The translations under genes and the position numbers were made by a program. A model generated the notes under the pieces. It saw nothing but the letters and a program-made list of their open reading frames with translations. It made no database searches and had not been told where the DNA came from. A stretch of 14,239 bases of DNA from an uncultured Burkholderiales bacterium (GTDB taxonomy: Bacteria > Pseudomonadota > Gammaproteobacteria > Burkholderiales > Burkholderiaceae_E): positions 1 to 14,239 of the forward strand of contig CAIXXI010000059.1 of NCBI GenBank assembly GCA_903923345.1. Reading direction: 5' to 3'. Position 1 is the stretch's first letter; every line of letters begins with the position of its first letter. Below are positions 1 through 6,600 of this stretch, piece by piece.

Positions 1-49
1 GGGCCCGCATCACACGGTTTGACATCGGGTTCGGCCTTTGGGTCTGGCC

Positions 50-140
50 CTTCAAACGAGCACTTCAAGCCGGCCCTTCAAGCGGGCACTTCAAGCCGGC
101 CCTTCAAGCGGGCACTTCAAGCGGGCACTTCAAGCCCGTC
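50..140. repeat. 13-bp tandem repeat at the 3' end of the dehydrogenase gene
   Basis: Six 13-bp units run head to tail from 50 to 127, followed by a degenerate seventh from 128. On the plus strand the units are variants of CTTCAAGCGGGCA and CTTCAAGCCGGCC. Units 2 to 5 (63-114) alternate between the two forms, so the array also reads as two copies of a 26-bp unit; unit 1 (50-62) is diverged. On the minus strand each unit carries TTGA, and the stop codon of the upstream dehydrogenase gene (117-119) is one of these. The array therefore appears to have grown by duplication of the last codons of that gene. There are no spacers, so it is not a CRISPR. Confidence 0.9.
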
Positions 141-857
141 CCAGGCGAAGACCCTGCCGGTCTGCGCCGGCGTGAGCTGATCGAGCACCTGCAGCAGCGC
201 GCCGGCCGAATGTGCCGGCGTGAACAGGCTGCCAGCCGACACATTGCCCTGGAAGGGCGCCGACAGCGCGGTGTCGACCGTGCCGGGATGCAGTCCGACG
301 CAAATTGAATCCCGTGCGGTTCGAGACCATTCGATCGAGAGCGTTCGGATCAGCTGGTTGAGAGCGGCTTTCGAGGCCCGATAGCCATACCAGCCGCCCA
401 GGCGGTTGTCCGAGATGCTGCCCACCCGGGCCGACACCGCGGCAAAGACCACCCGGCCTTGTCGCGGCATCAGTGGCATGAAGTGCTTGGCCACCAGGGC
501 CGGGCCAATTGCATTGACGGCAAACAGGCGCTGCATGGCGACCGCATCGAGGGCCCGCATCGATTTCTCGGGGCTCAGGCCGTCGGCAGCATGCAGCAGG
601 CCGCTTGCAACGATCACCAGCCGGATCGGGGGCAGTGCCCGCGCCTGAGCAGCTGCCTGCACGATGCTGGGTTCGTGCTCCAGATCGATCGGCGCGTGCA
701 CGACACTGACCGGACCGGGACCGGGATCGGCTTCTGTTGTCGGGTTGCGCGACAGGGCGAGCAGATGCGAGTACCGCGCCCCGGCCGCGAGGGCACCGAG
801 GCATGCGGCACCCAGCCCCCCGGTGGCACCGACGACGACCGCCGTGCTGGTGTTCAT
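117..857 (-). CDS. Short-chain dehydrogenase/reductase, C-factor (CsgA)-like
   Basis: A 246-residue Rossmann-fold oxidoreductase of the classical SDR superfamily, cytoplasmic and probably NAD(P)H-dependent. The nucleotide-binding motif GATGGLG is at residues 10-16. Arg37 after the second strand suggests NADP(H). The active-site set is Asn115, Ser142, Tyr159 and Lys163 (YRASK). The usual NNAG is reduced to ASG near residue 85. The stretch around Tyr159 (SISDNRLGGWYGYRASKAA) is typical of the C-factor/CsgA-like branch; the substrate cannot be told from sequence. The start is supported by a GAGGG ribosome-binding site at 865-869, 7 bases upstream. It lies 40 bp downstream of the P450 on the same strand, so the two are probably co-transcribed and the SDR may oxidise the alcohol the P450 makes; that is inference. 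The C-terminus ends inside a tandem repeat. Confidence 0.9.
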   Translation of the reverse strand: MNTSTAVVVGATGGLGAACLGALAAGARYSHLLALSRNPTTEADPGPGPVSVVHAPIDLEHEPSIVQAAAQARALPPIRLVIVASGLLHAADGLSPEKSMRALDAVAMQRLFAVNAIGPALVAKHFMPLMPRQGRVVFAAVSARVGSISDNRLGGWYGYRASKAALNQLIRTLSIEWSRTARDSICVGLHPGTVDTALSAPFQGNVSAGSLFTPAHSAGALLQVLDQLTPAQTGRVFAWDGLEVPA

Positions 858-897
858 CTGGCGACCCTCAGACCGGCCCGCAACGGCTGCTCGTGAC

Positions 898-2355
898 TCA
901 GGCCCGTGACCTGATCCGCATCGACAGGCCGACCGGAGTCATCGTGAAGGACAGCTTTTCTTCGGCTTCTGCGCCCTGCGGTGTGTCGACGGCGAGCAGA
1001 TCGAAGCGCCCGAGCAGCACCGCCATCGCCATCTTCATTTCGAGCAGGGCGAGATAGCGGCCCGGGCAGATTCTTGGGCCGGCGCCAAATGGCATCGAGA
1101 CCCGCTTGGCCGATCGGGCCTGTTCGCCGGGCCCATGCTCGCCGAGCCAACGCATCGGATCGAAGCGTCCCGCATCCTTGACAACCGACTCGCTCACGCT
1201 GTCGCGACGCAGCAGGCTGACCACCATCGTGCCCGCCGGCACTCGCACATCGCCCACCACCGTGTCATGCAGTGCCTGCAGCGGCAACTGCGGTGCGACC
1301 GGCTTCAGGCGCATGGTCTCGTGCGCACAGGCTTCGATGTAATCGAGTGCGCTGATCTGCTCCATAGATGGGCTTTCAAAACGGCCCACGACGCTGCGAA
1401 CCTCTTCATTGGCACGGGCCAGACACTCGGGATTGCGCGACAGCAGGTAGATCATCCAGGCGATGGTGTTGGCGGTGGTGTCCTCGCCAGCCAGCAGCAT
1501 GGTCATCACGTTGCCGGCAACCTGATCATCATCGATGCCGCTGCCGGGTTCTTCGGCTGCCACCAGCATCGCTTCGAGCAGGTTCTTCGGATGGGCGCGG
1601 CGCGCCGGATCGGCTGCGAGCCGAGCCTTCGCCTGAGCGACGAAACCATCGACCGCTGCATTGACTTCGACCATGCTGCGCTCGAGGTCGCGATCAGCCT
1701 GGCGCTTGAACCAGCGCCAGGTCGGAAACGGCGCGATCATGCGCCGATAGAGGGCCGGAAAGATTTTGTCCAGGTGGCGCTGGATGACATCGGCATCGGA
1801 TTGCAGGGTGTTCACTTCCGAACCGAATGCCAGGCCTGCGATGGTGTCGACGGTGTAGCGCATCAGGTCGGATTGCAGGTCGATCGTCTGGTTGCCGTGT
1901 GCGGCTGCGTCCCAGCGCGAGGCCAGGTTCTGGCCGACCTTGAGCATCGACGGGTAATAGCCTTTGACATGGGCCGGATCGAAGCCGGCCATCACCATGC
2001 GACGCTGCCGCTTCCAGACCTCGCCGTTGGCGCCAAACAATCCGGCCTTGAGCCCCATCTCGGCGCCGATCTCTTCCAGCCGTGCGGTGCGCCGAAAACC
2101 ATCGGGACGGTTGCGCAGCACGGTCGCGACCACCTCGTGATCCGCCACGACCATCATGCGCCGCTTGCCGACCTGAACGCGGAAGTAGGGGCCGAGTTCT
2201 CGGCACCATTGCTCCATTTGCAGGTGAAAATGCGGCGCATCGATCTGCAGCATGTTGCCCAGCACGGGCAGGCCCTTCGGCATGGGCAGGTCTTCGATGT
2301 TTCTGAGCGCACGGTGCGCGCTGATGTCCTGCGTCTGCGGTGTGGTGGTGTTCAT
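898..2355 (-). CDS. Cytochrome P450 monooxygenase
   Basis: A 485-residue soluble P450 that would insert one oxygen atom from O2 into an organic substrate. All hallmarks are present: WxxxR of the C helix (Trp114, Arg118), the I-helix oxygen-activating motif AGEDT at 289-293, the K-helix ExxR (ETMR, 346-349), and the haem loop FGAGPRICPG with ligand Cys430. No membrane anchor or signal peptide is seen. I place the start at 2355. An in-frame ATG at 2406 would add 17 residues, but that extension only translates a palindrome that looks like a control site, and neither start has a strong Shine-Dalgarno. No ferredoxin or reductase is encoded nearby, so electron partners must come from elsewhere. Overall it resembles bacterial P450s acting on fatty acids, terpenes or other hydrophobics; substrate unknown. 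The SDR follows 40 bp downstream, probably in one operon. Confidence 0.95.
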   Translation of the reverse strand: MNTTTPQTQDISAHRALRNIEDLPMPKGLPVLGNMLQIDAPHFHLQMEQWCRELGPYFRVQVGKRRMMVVADHEVVATVLRNRPDGFRRTARLEEIGAEMGLKAGLFGANGEVWKRQRRMVMAGFDPAHVKGYYPSMLKVGQNLASRWDAAAHGNQTIDLQSDLMRYTVDTIAGLAFGSEVNTLQSDADVIQRHLDKIFPALYRRMIAPFPTWRWFKRQADRDLERSMVEVNAAVDGFVAQAKARLAADPARRAHPKNLLEAMLVAAEEPGSGIDDDQVAGNVMTMLLAGEDTTANTIAWMIYLLSRNPECLARANEEVRSVVGRFESPSMEQISALDYIEACAHETMRLKPVAPQLPLQALHDTVVGDVRVPAGTMVVSLLRRDSVSESVVKDAGRFDPMRWLGEHGPGEQARSAKRVSMPFGAGPRICPGRYLALLEMKMAMAVLLGRFDLLAVDTPQGAEAEEKLSFTMTPVGLSMRIRSRA

Positions 2356-2374
2356 GTCAGATCTTTGATCAGTA

Positions 2375-2404
2375 GGGTCGAATGGAGTCGACTCGAATCG
2401 ACCC
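2375..2404. promoter_or_regulatory. 30-bp near-perfect palindrome upstream of the P450 gene
   Basis: A two-fold symmetric site in which 13 of 15 arm positions pair. The outer arms are GGGTCGA and TCGACCC, and the centre is the perfect 10-mer GAGTCGACTC. It ends 19 bp before the proposed P450 start codon. The length and symmetry suit an operator for a dimeric repressor such as a TetR-, GntR- or MarR-type protein, but no regulator gene is present in the window. If transcribed it would also fold into a strong 5'-leader hairpin, so a role in RNA is possible. Confidence 0.6.
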
Positions 2405-2492
2405 ATCCTAAGCCAAAAACACGGCGGGATGCTGGTAAAAAGCCCGACACAGCCTTTGGTCTTAGGCCGGTTGGCAGGCGCACAGCCTGCAT

Positions 2493-3467
2493 TCAGTTCA
2501 GGTTGGCTGCCGCCGTGCGTGCGTCGAAACCGGTCAGCTCGCGGGCCATCGCTTCATAGTGCGCTCTGACCCTGGGGTCGGTGGCATCGGGCAGGATCAC
2601 CCGCACCTCCAGCTCCAGATCACCGGGCGTCTTGCCGGGCAGGCCCCGACCGCGAACGGTGAGCCGCTGTCCACTCTGGGCCCCTTGTGGCACGCGGACC
2701 TTGAGCAGGCTGCGATCGGGTAGTTCGACGCTGACCACCGCACCGAGGCCGGCTTCCCAGGGGGCGACCGGCAACTGCGCCACCAGCAGGTCGCCTTCAA
2801 GCTCGAAACGCGGATGCGGCCGGAACTCGATCTGCAGCAGCAGGTCGCCCGCCGGGGCATTGCCCAGACCCGGTCCGCCCTGGCCGGCCAGCCGGATCCG
2901 CTGACCCGATCGCACGCCCACGGGCACCTTCACATCGAGTGTGCGCTCACGCAGCGTGCTGCGTCCGGAGCCGTCCAGCACCGGGCTGCGCAGCGTCAAT
3001 TGGCGGGTGACACCCTGCCAGGCATCGCCCAGGTCCAGCAGGATTTTCGCGTGATGGTCTTCGCCTCGCATTGAGGCACCCGCACCGGAGCGTGGCCCGC
3101 CTGGCGAGCCCCGGCGCCTGCCGGCAGCCGAATGTCCGAAGAGCTCCGAGAAAAAGTCGCTGTATTCACCGGGCCGGGTGCGGCCGAAGCCGCCCGCAAA
3201 TTCGAAGCCTTCGTCCCAGCCGGGAGGCGGCGTGAAGGACTCGCCCTGGCGTCGACCTTGACCGATTGCATCGTAGGCGGCACGGCGTTCGACGTCGGAC
3301 AACACCGCGTAGGCCTCGTTCACCTCGCTCATTCGCGATGCGGCATCGGGTTCCTTGCTGACGTCAGGGTGATACTGGCGCGCAAGCCTTCGAAAGGCTT
3401 TCTTGATCTGGTCGACGTCCGCCTCGCGGGGTACGCCGAGCACCTGGTAGTAGTCCTTGAATTCCAT
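2493..3467 (-). CDS. cbpA: CbpA-type DnaJ/Hsp40 co-chaperone
   Basis: A 324-residue class II (zinc-less) J-domain protein that stimulates DnaK ATPase activity and delivers unfolded substrates; E. coli CbpA also binds curved DNA in the nucleoid. The J domain spans residues 1-68 with the essential HPD triad at 33-35. A Gly/Phe/Arg-rich linker follows (about 69-130), then the two beta-sandwich C-terminal domains (about 135-310). No CxxCxGxG zinc repeats are present, which separates it from DnaJ; E. coli CbpA is slightly shorter at about 306 residues. The start is fixed by the canonical J-domain opening MEFKDYYQVLGV. No Shine-Dalgarno is visible at the normal distance. No cbpM modulator gene follows it. 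It is divergent from an hsp20 gene with 14 bp between start codons, so its promoter must lie inside that gene. Confidence 0.93.
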   Translation of the reverse strand: MEFKDYYQVLGVPREADVDQIKKAFRRLARQYHPDVSKEPDAASRMSEVNEAYAVLSDVERRAAYDAIGQGRRQGESFTPPPGWDEGFEFAGGFGRTRPGEYSDFFSELFGHSAAGRRRGSPGGPRSGAGASMRGEDHHAKILLDLGDAWQGVTRQLTLRSPVLDGSGRSTLRERTLDVKVPVGVRSGQRIRLAGQGGPGLGNAPAGDLLLQIEFRPHPRFELEGDLLVAQLPVAPWEAGLGAVVSVELPDRSLLKVRVPQGAQSGQRLTVRGRGLPGKTPGDLELEVRVILPDATDPRVRAHYEAMARELTGFDARTAAANLN

Positions 3468-3470
3468 CGT

Positions 3471-3475
3471 GGGAG
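3471..3475 (+). promoter_or_regulatory. Ribosome-binding site of the first hsp20 gene
   Basis: GGGAG lies 6 bases before the ATG at 3482. It occupies most of the 14-bp gap to the divergent cbpA start, leaving no room for a promoter in that gap. Confidence 0.75.
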
Positions 3476-3481
3476 ATCATC

Positions 3482-3919
3482 ATGCTTCGAAGCGTGTTTG
3501 CGCAAGACATCCTTGCTGAGTTCGAGCACATGCAGCGACAGATGCAGTCAGTGCTCGAAGTCTCGCCCAGTATTCGCGGGCTCGGTCGGGGTGGGTATCC
3601 GGCGCTCAATGTCGGCACCACACCGAACAGCGTCGAAATTGATGCCTTCGAACCTGGCATGGACCCGACCAGCATCGAATTGAATCTGGAGCGGGGCGTG
3701 CTGACCCTGTCCGGTGAACGCGCCAGCGTGCTGCCCAAGGAAGATGAGGACACCACCGTGCATATCAACGAGCGCTTTGCAGGGCGCTTCAAGCGGGTGA
3801 TCAGCCTGCCGGATGACATCGATCCCGCCACGGCGAACGCTGAATATCGTGATGGCGTGCTGCATGTGCGCATCGCTCGCCTCGAGACCTCGCAGCCGCG
3901 TCGGATCGCGGTGCACTGA
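3482..3919 (+). CDS. Small heat-shock protein, Hsp20/alpha-crystallin family (first copy)
   Basis: A 145-residue ATP-independent holdase that binds unfolding proteins and keeps them ready for DnaK/ClpB refolding. A short helical N-terminus (1-40) precedes the alpha-crystallin domain (about 42-135). That domain carries the strand pattern VEIDAFEPGMDPTSIELNLE and the conserved GVLTLSGER, FKRVISLP and YRDGVLHVRI blocks. The C-terminal IxI oligomerisation motif is IAV in RRIAVH at the extreme end. No signal peptide is present, so it is cytosolic. It is followed 32 bp downstream by a second hsp20 on the same strand, and it faces cbpA divergently. Paired Hsp20 genes often form hetero-oligomers, as IbpA and IbpB do. 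Heat-shock control is expected for this family, but I could not identify a convincing sigma-32 promoter. Confidence 0.93.
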   Translation: MLRSVFAQDILAEFEHMQRQMQSVLEVSPSIRGLGRGGYPALNVGTTPNSVEIDAFEPGMDPTSIELNLERGVLTLSGERASVLPKEDEDTTVHINERFAGRFKRVISLPDDIDPATANAEYRDGVLHVRIARLETSQPRRIAVH

Positions 3920-3951
3920 TTCGTCAACCCGACACTGTAGGGACAGACACC

Positions 3952-4404
3952 ATGAACACCTCGGCCAACCCGACAGACCCGGCGGCGATCGCTGCATCCA
4001 CCGCACCCGCTGCACCCGCGGGCACTGAGCAGCACGCGGCTGCGCAGACCTCCGACGCCGCTTCCAGGGCCATTCCCACGCTGATTCCACCGGTTGACGT
4101 GATCGAAGACTCGACCGGAATTACCCTGATCGCAGACGTGCCGGGTGTTTCCCGCGAAAAGCTCACCTTGCGTGTCGAGGCTGATCAACTCTGCATCGAA
4201 GGCGATCTCTCGATGCCCATGCCGCCCCATCTGGAGGCCGGTTATGCCGAGGTGCAGCGCGCTCGGTTTCGCCGCACCTTCACCTTGAGCAAGGAACTCG
4301 ACGCCGACAAGATCGGTGCTGAGCTGAGCAATGGCGTGCTGCGCTTGCGCATCCCGAAGGTGGCCTACGCCCAGCCACGGCGCATCCCGATTCAGGCCGG
4401 CTGA
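3952..4404 (+). CDS. Small heat-shock protein, Hsp20/alpha-crystallin family (second copy)
   Basis: A 150-residue second Hsp20 holdase. The N-terminal 40 residues are Ala/Thr/Pro-rich and look disordered, unlike the helical start of the first copy. The alpha-crystallin domain runs from about 45 to 140, with VDVIEDSTGITLIADVPGVS, FRRTFTLSKELD and LSNGVLRLRIPK. The C-terminal IxI motif is IPI in RRIPIQAG. The start is supported by AGGGA at 3939-3943, 8 bases upstream of the ATG. It probably shares a transcript with the first hsp20. The two proteins are clearly diverged in sequence, so this is an old pair rather than a recent duplication, and hetero-oligomers are plausible. Its 3' end meets the convergent acyl-CoA synthetase gene across a hairpin. 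Confidence 0.93.
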   Translation: MNTSANPTDPAAIAASTAPAAPAGTEQHAAAQTSDAASRAIPTLIPPVDVIEDSTGITLIADVPGVSREKLTLRVEADQLCIEGDLSMPMPPHLEAGYAEVQRARFRRTFTLSKELDADKIGAELSNGVLRLRIPKVAYAQPRRIPIQAG

Positions 4405-4409
4405 ATGAT

Positions 4410-4441
4410 CTGAGGCCCACGGCGTGAGCCGCAGGCCTCAG
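4410..4441. terminator. Bidirectional hairpin between convergent hsp20 and acyl-CoA synthetase genes
   Basis: A long interrupted hairpin: outer stem CTGAGGCC (4410-4417) with GGCCTCAG (4434-4441), a symmetric CA/CA internal loop, inner stem CGGC (4420-4423) with GCCG (4428-4431), and a GTGA tetraloop. It starts 6 bases after the hsp20 stop. It contains the stop codon of the convergent synthetase gene (4438-4440) in its right arm. No U-tract follows on either strand, so it is either a weak intrinsic terminator or a 3'-end stabiliser serving both genes. Confidence 0.65.
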
Positions 4442-6390
4442 GCCCAGGCCAGCTCGTGGTGCAGGGTCAGTGGCCCGAGGGCCTCCTGCACGGCACGCTC
4501 GACCTCGGCGTGCAGGGCGGCCGGAACGTTTGAGAGCCGCACGGTGATCAGGCTGCCGTGCAACGGGTGTGTGCTGGCATCGACCTGCGCCTGTCCACCG
4601 CCCAGCTCCAGCGATCCAATCAGGGCCTGCGCGACCCGTCTGGCCGCGTCCAGTCGCAGCGCAGGCTTGAACACCTTGCCCACACCGGTCAGCGGCATCG
4701 GACTGATCAGATGCACCGCGACCGGCACTGCGGCGCGCTCGGGGGTTCGTTCACGGACATAGTCGATCAGATCCTCCGGCTGCGCGAGGGCACCGGCCTT
4801 GAGCTGCACATAGGCCACCGGCAGCTCTCCGGCATAGGCATCGGGCCGCCCCACCATGGCAGCCAGTTCGACCGCCGGATGTGAGAACAGAATCTCCTCG
4901 ATCGGCTGCGGGTCGATGTTGTGACCGCCCCGAATCACCAGATCCTTGGCTCGTCCGGTGATCCAGAGATAGCCCTCTTCGTCGAGACGGCCCAGGTCAC
5001 CGGAGTTCACCCAGCCCGATTCGACAAACGCCGACCGATTGTGTTCTTCGCTCAGGTATCCGGAGAAGACGCCCGGCCCGGCCATGGCGACCACGCCAAT
5101 CTCGTTGGTCGCGCAGTCGCCCTGATAACGGCCGTCGGCGTCGATCTTGACCACCCGCACCTTTGCGTACGGCACGGGATGGCCGACCGAGCCGAGTCGG
5201 ATCGGGCGATCCATGTAGCTGATGGTGTGCACGCTCGCGGTCTCGGTCATGCCGTAGACCTCCAGCACCGGCAGCCCCATCGATTCGCTGTAGGTGCGGG
5301 CGACGGCCACCGGGATGGCTGCGCCGCCACCGGCCGCGCGCTTGAGGCTGGAGAGGTCGGCATCATTCACCGGGATGGTGAGCGCCGCCACCAGCACGGT
5401 CGGCACGCCGACCATATTGACCGGGCGGTACTGCTGCACCAGCTTCCAGACGGATCGCACCGCATTCGGATTGCGCCAGCCAGCTGCCGAAACCACCACC
5501 AGGTGCGCGCCATTCGACAGGAAAGCCAGCGCCTGGGTCAGCGCACCGCCAACATGAAACAGCGGCAAACCGTACAGCACCGACTCGCCTGGATCGATGT
5601 GCAGCATCAGGCCGATCACCCAGGCCTGGGTCACCTGATTCAGGTGGGTGTGGCGAACCAGCTTGGGTGTGCCGGTGGTGCCGCCGGTGTGGAAATAGGC
5701 GGCGGTGTCATCGGCTGCGATCGTGCGGCCGCTGACGAGCCGATCTGCGGCCTGCGCGGCGATCAGCGCATCAAAATCGAAGACCGGAACCGGCTGGCCT
5801 GCAGGGCGGGCCAGGCCTGCATCGGACGGGGCAGTGGTCACCACGCCCTGCGCACCCACGACGACGATGGCGCTCAGCTCAGGCAGATCCTCGCGAATCC
5901 GCTGCACCTTGTCCCAGATGTCGCTGCCGGGAACCGGTCCGAGGGTGACCAGCACTTTCGTGCGCGCCGCGCGCAGAATTTCGGCGAGCTGGTAGGGCTC
6001 AAGCAGGGGATTGACCGGATTGGCGATTCCCGCGGCCTCGGCCCCGAACAGGGTCATGAAGGCCTGAGGCACCAGCGGCAACAGGAAACTCACGGTATCG
6101 GTGCTGCGCACGCCCAGTTGATGCAGCGCATTGGCGGTTTGGGTCACGCCGGCCAGAAATTCGCGATGGCTCAGGGTGACGGGCGTATCGGCTGGGTCAG
6201 CGTTGGGCAGCAGACGGATCGCCGGCGCATCTGGGTCGTGGGCAGCCCCGATGCGCAGCGCGTCATAGGTGTTCAGCGCAGCCAGCCGGTCGGTGAGGGG
6301 GATCGACTCGATTGCCGCGACCTGCTGCGGTGTGGCGAGGTTGGGCCAGTCGGGGCCGAACAGGCGGTCGAGTAACAGCGGACGGGTCAT
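4438..6390 (-). CDS. Acyl-CoA synthetase (AMP-forming, ANL superfamily)
   Basis: A 650-residue enzyme that would activate a carboxylic acid with ATP to an acyl-adenylate and then an acyl-CoA thioester. Core motifs in order: the P-loop-like A3 motif YFHTGGTTGTPK (232-243); YGMTETAS (379-386); SGD (463-465) and GRAKD (479-483), the hinge region; and PLTGVGKVFK with the adenylation lysine Lys572. The start is set at 6390 because GGGAGA (6398-6403) lies 7 bases upstream; an in-frame ATG at 6597 would add 69 low-quality residues that only read through the promoter region. After Lys572 the chain continues about 78 residues, longer than the usual short ANL tail, and the end has the look of a small alpha/beta module. 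It is divergent from the MoxR operon. The acid chain length cannot be predicted. Confidence 0.93.
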   Translation of the reverse strand: MTRPLLLDRLFGPDWPNLATPQQVAAIESIPLTDRLAALNTYDALRIGAAHDPDAPAIRLLPNADPADTPVTLSHREFLAGVTQTANALHQLGVRSTDTVSFLLPLVPQAFMTLFGAEAAGIANPVNPLLEPYQLAEILRAARTKVLVTLGPVPGSDIWDKVQRIREDLPELSAIVVVGAQGVVTTAPSDAGLARPAGQPVPVFDFDALIAAQAADRLVSGRTIAADDTAAYFHTGGTTGTPKLVRHTHLNQVTQAWVIGLMLHIDPGESVLYGLPLFHVGGALTQALAFLSNGAHLVVVSAAGWRNPNAVRSVWKLVQQYRPVNMVGVPTVLVAALTIPVNDADLSSLKRAAGGGAAIPVAVARTYSESMGLPVLEVYGMTETASVHTISYMDRPIRLGSVGHPVPYAKVRVVKIDADGRYQGDCATNEIGVVAMAGPGVFSGYLSEEHNRSAFVESGWVNSGDLGRLDEEGYLWITGRAKDLVIRGGHNIDPQPIEEILFSHPAVELAAMVGRPDAYAGELPVAYVQLKAGALAQPEDLIDYVRERTPERAAVPVAVHLISPMPLTGVGKVFKPALRLDAARRVAQALIGSLELGGGQAQVDASTHPLHGSLITVRLSNVPAALHAEVERAVQEALGPLTLHHELAWA

Positions 6391-6600
6391 CGGGGTGTCT
6401 CCCAGTGCGAGCTGCGCCGCACTCATGTGGTCGAAGGCTTTGGGTCGAATGGTTGCCCGAGCGGCCAGGACCGTCAATATGGCGGCTGTCCTTTCGGCTG
6501 CCGCATCGGATGGCGCGCGATTCCCGACACGCGTTCGTCGATCGGCATCGAGCGGATTTGGTACTGTCGGGGCTGAAGACGACACCACACCAGGCATGCA
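6391..6600. promoter_or_regulatory. Divergent promoter region between acyl-CoA synthetase and moxR-type genes
   Basis: This 210-bp gap must hold promoters for both directions. A possible minus-strand promoter has TTGACG (6472-6477) and a poor -10 (AACCAT, 6449-6454) at 17-bp spacing. A small inverted repeat TCGAT-CGGC-ATCGA lies at 6538-6551. I see no convincing plus-strand promoter. Shared regulation of the synthetase and the MoxR operon from this region is plausible but inferred. Confidence 0.4.
6398..6403 (-). promoter_or_regulatory. Ribosome-binding site that sets the acyl-CoA synthetase start
   Basis: GGGAGA on the minus strand, 7 bases upstream of the ATG at 6390. The two upstream in-frame ATGs (6426 and 6597) have no comparable site, so this decides the start. 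Confidence 0.75.

Noticed and set aside
50..140. CRISPR array, or a series of sigma-32 -35 boxes (CTTGAA) in the tandem repeat
   Set aside because: There are no spacers between units, and the CTTGAA matches come from the repeat of codons at a gene end with no -10 elements or downstream gene on that strand.
2480..2495. Small hairpin GCAGGC-GCACA-GCCTGC just after the cbpA stop as an intrinsic terminator
   Set aside because: The stem is only 6 bp and no U-tract follows on the minus strand, so I could not support it as a feature.
1135..2559. 474-residue open frame on the plus strand opposite the P450 gene
   Set aside because: It is antisense to a gene with full P450 motifs. Long antisense open frames are common in GC-rich coding DNA, and its translation is rich in His, Arg and Gln with no recognisable domain.
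3456..3461. CTTGAA upstream of hsp20 as a heat-shock promoter -35
   Set aside because: At the right spacing the sequence (around 3475) does not resemble the CCCCAT -10, and the start codon would be too close.
3364..4230. 288-residue minus-strand open frame across cbpA and both hsp20 genes
   Set aside because: It crosses three real genes and its Ser/Arg/Gly-rich translation resembles no family.
4921..6375. 484-residue open frame on the plus strand opposite the acyl-CoA synthetase
   Set aside because: Shadow of the synthetase coding sequence; no domain and skewed composition.
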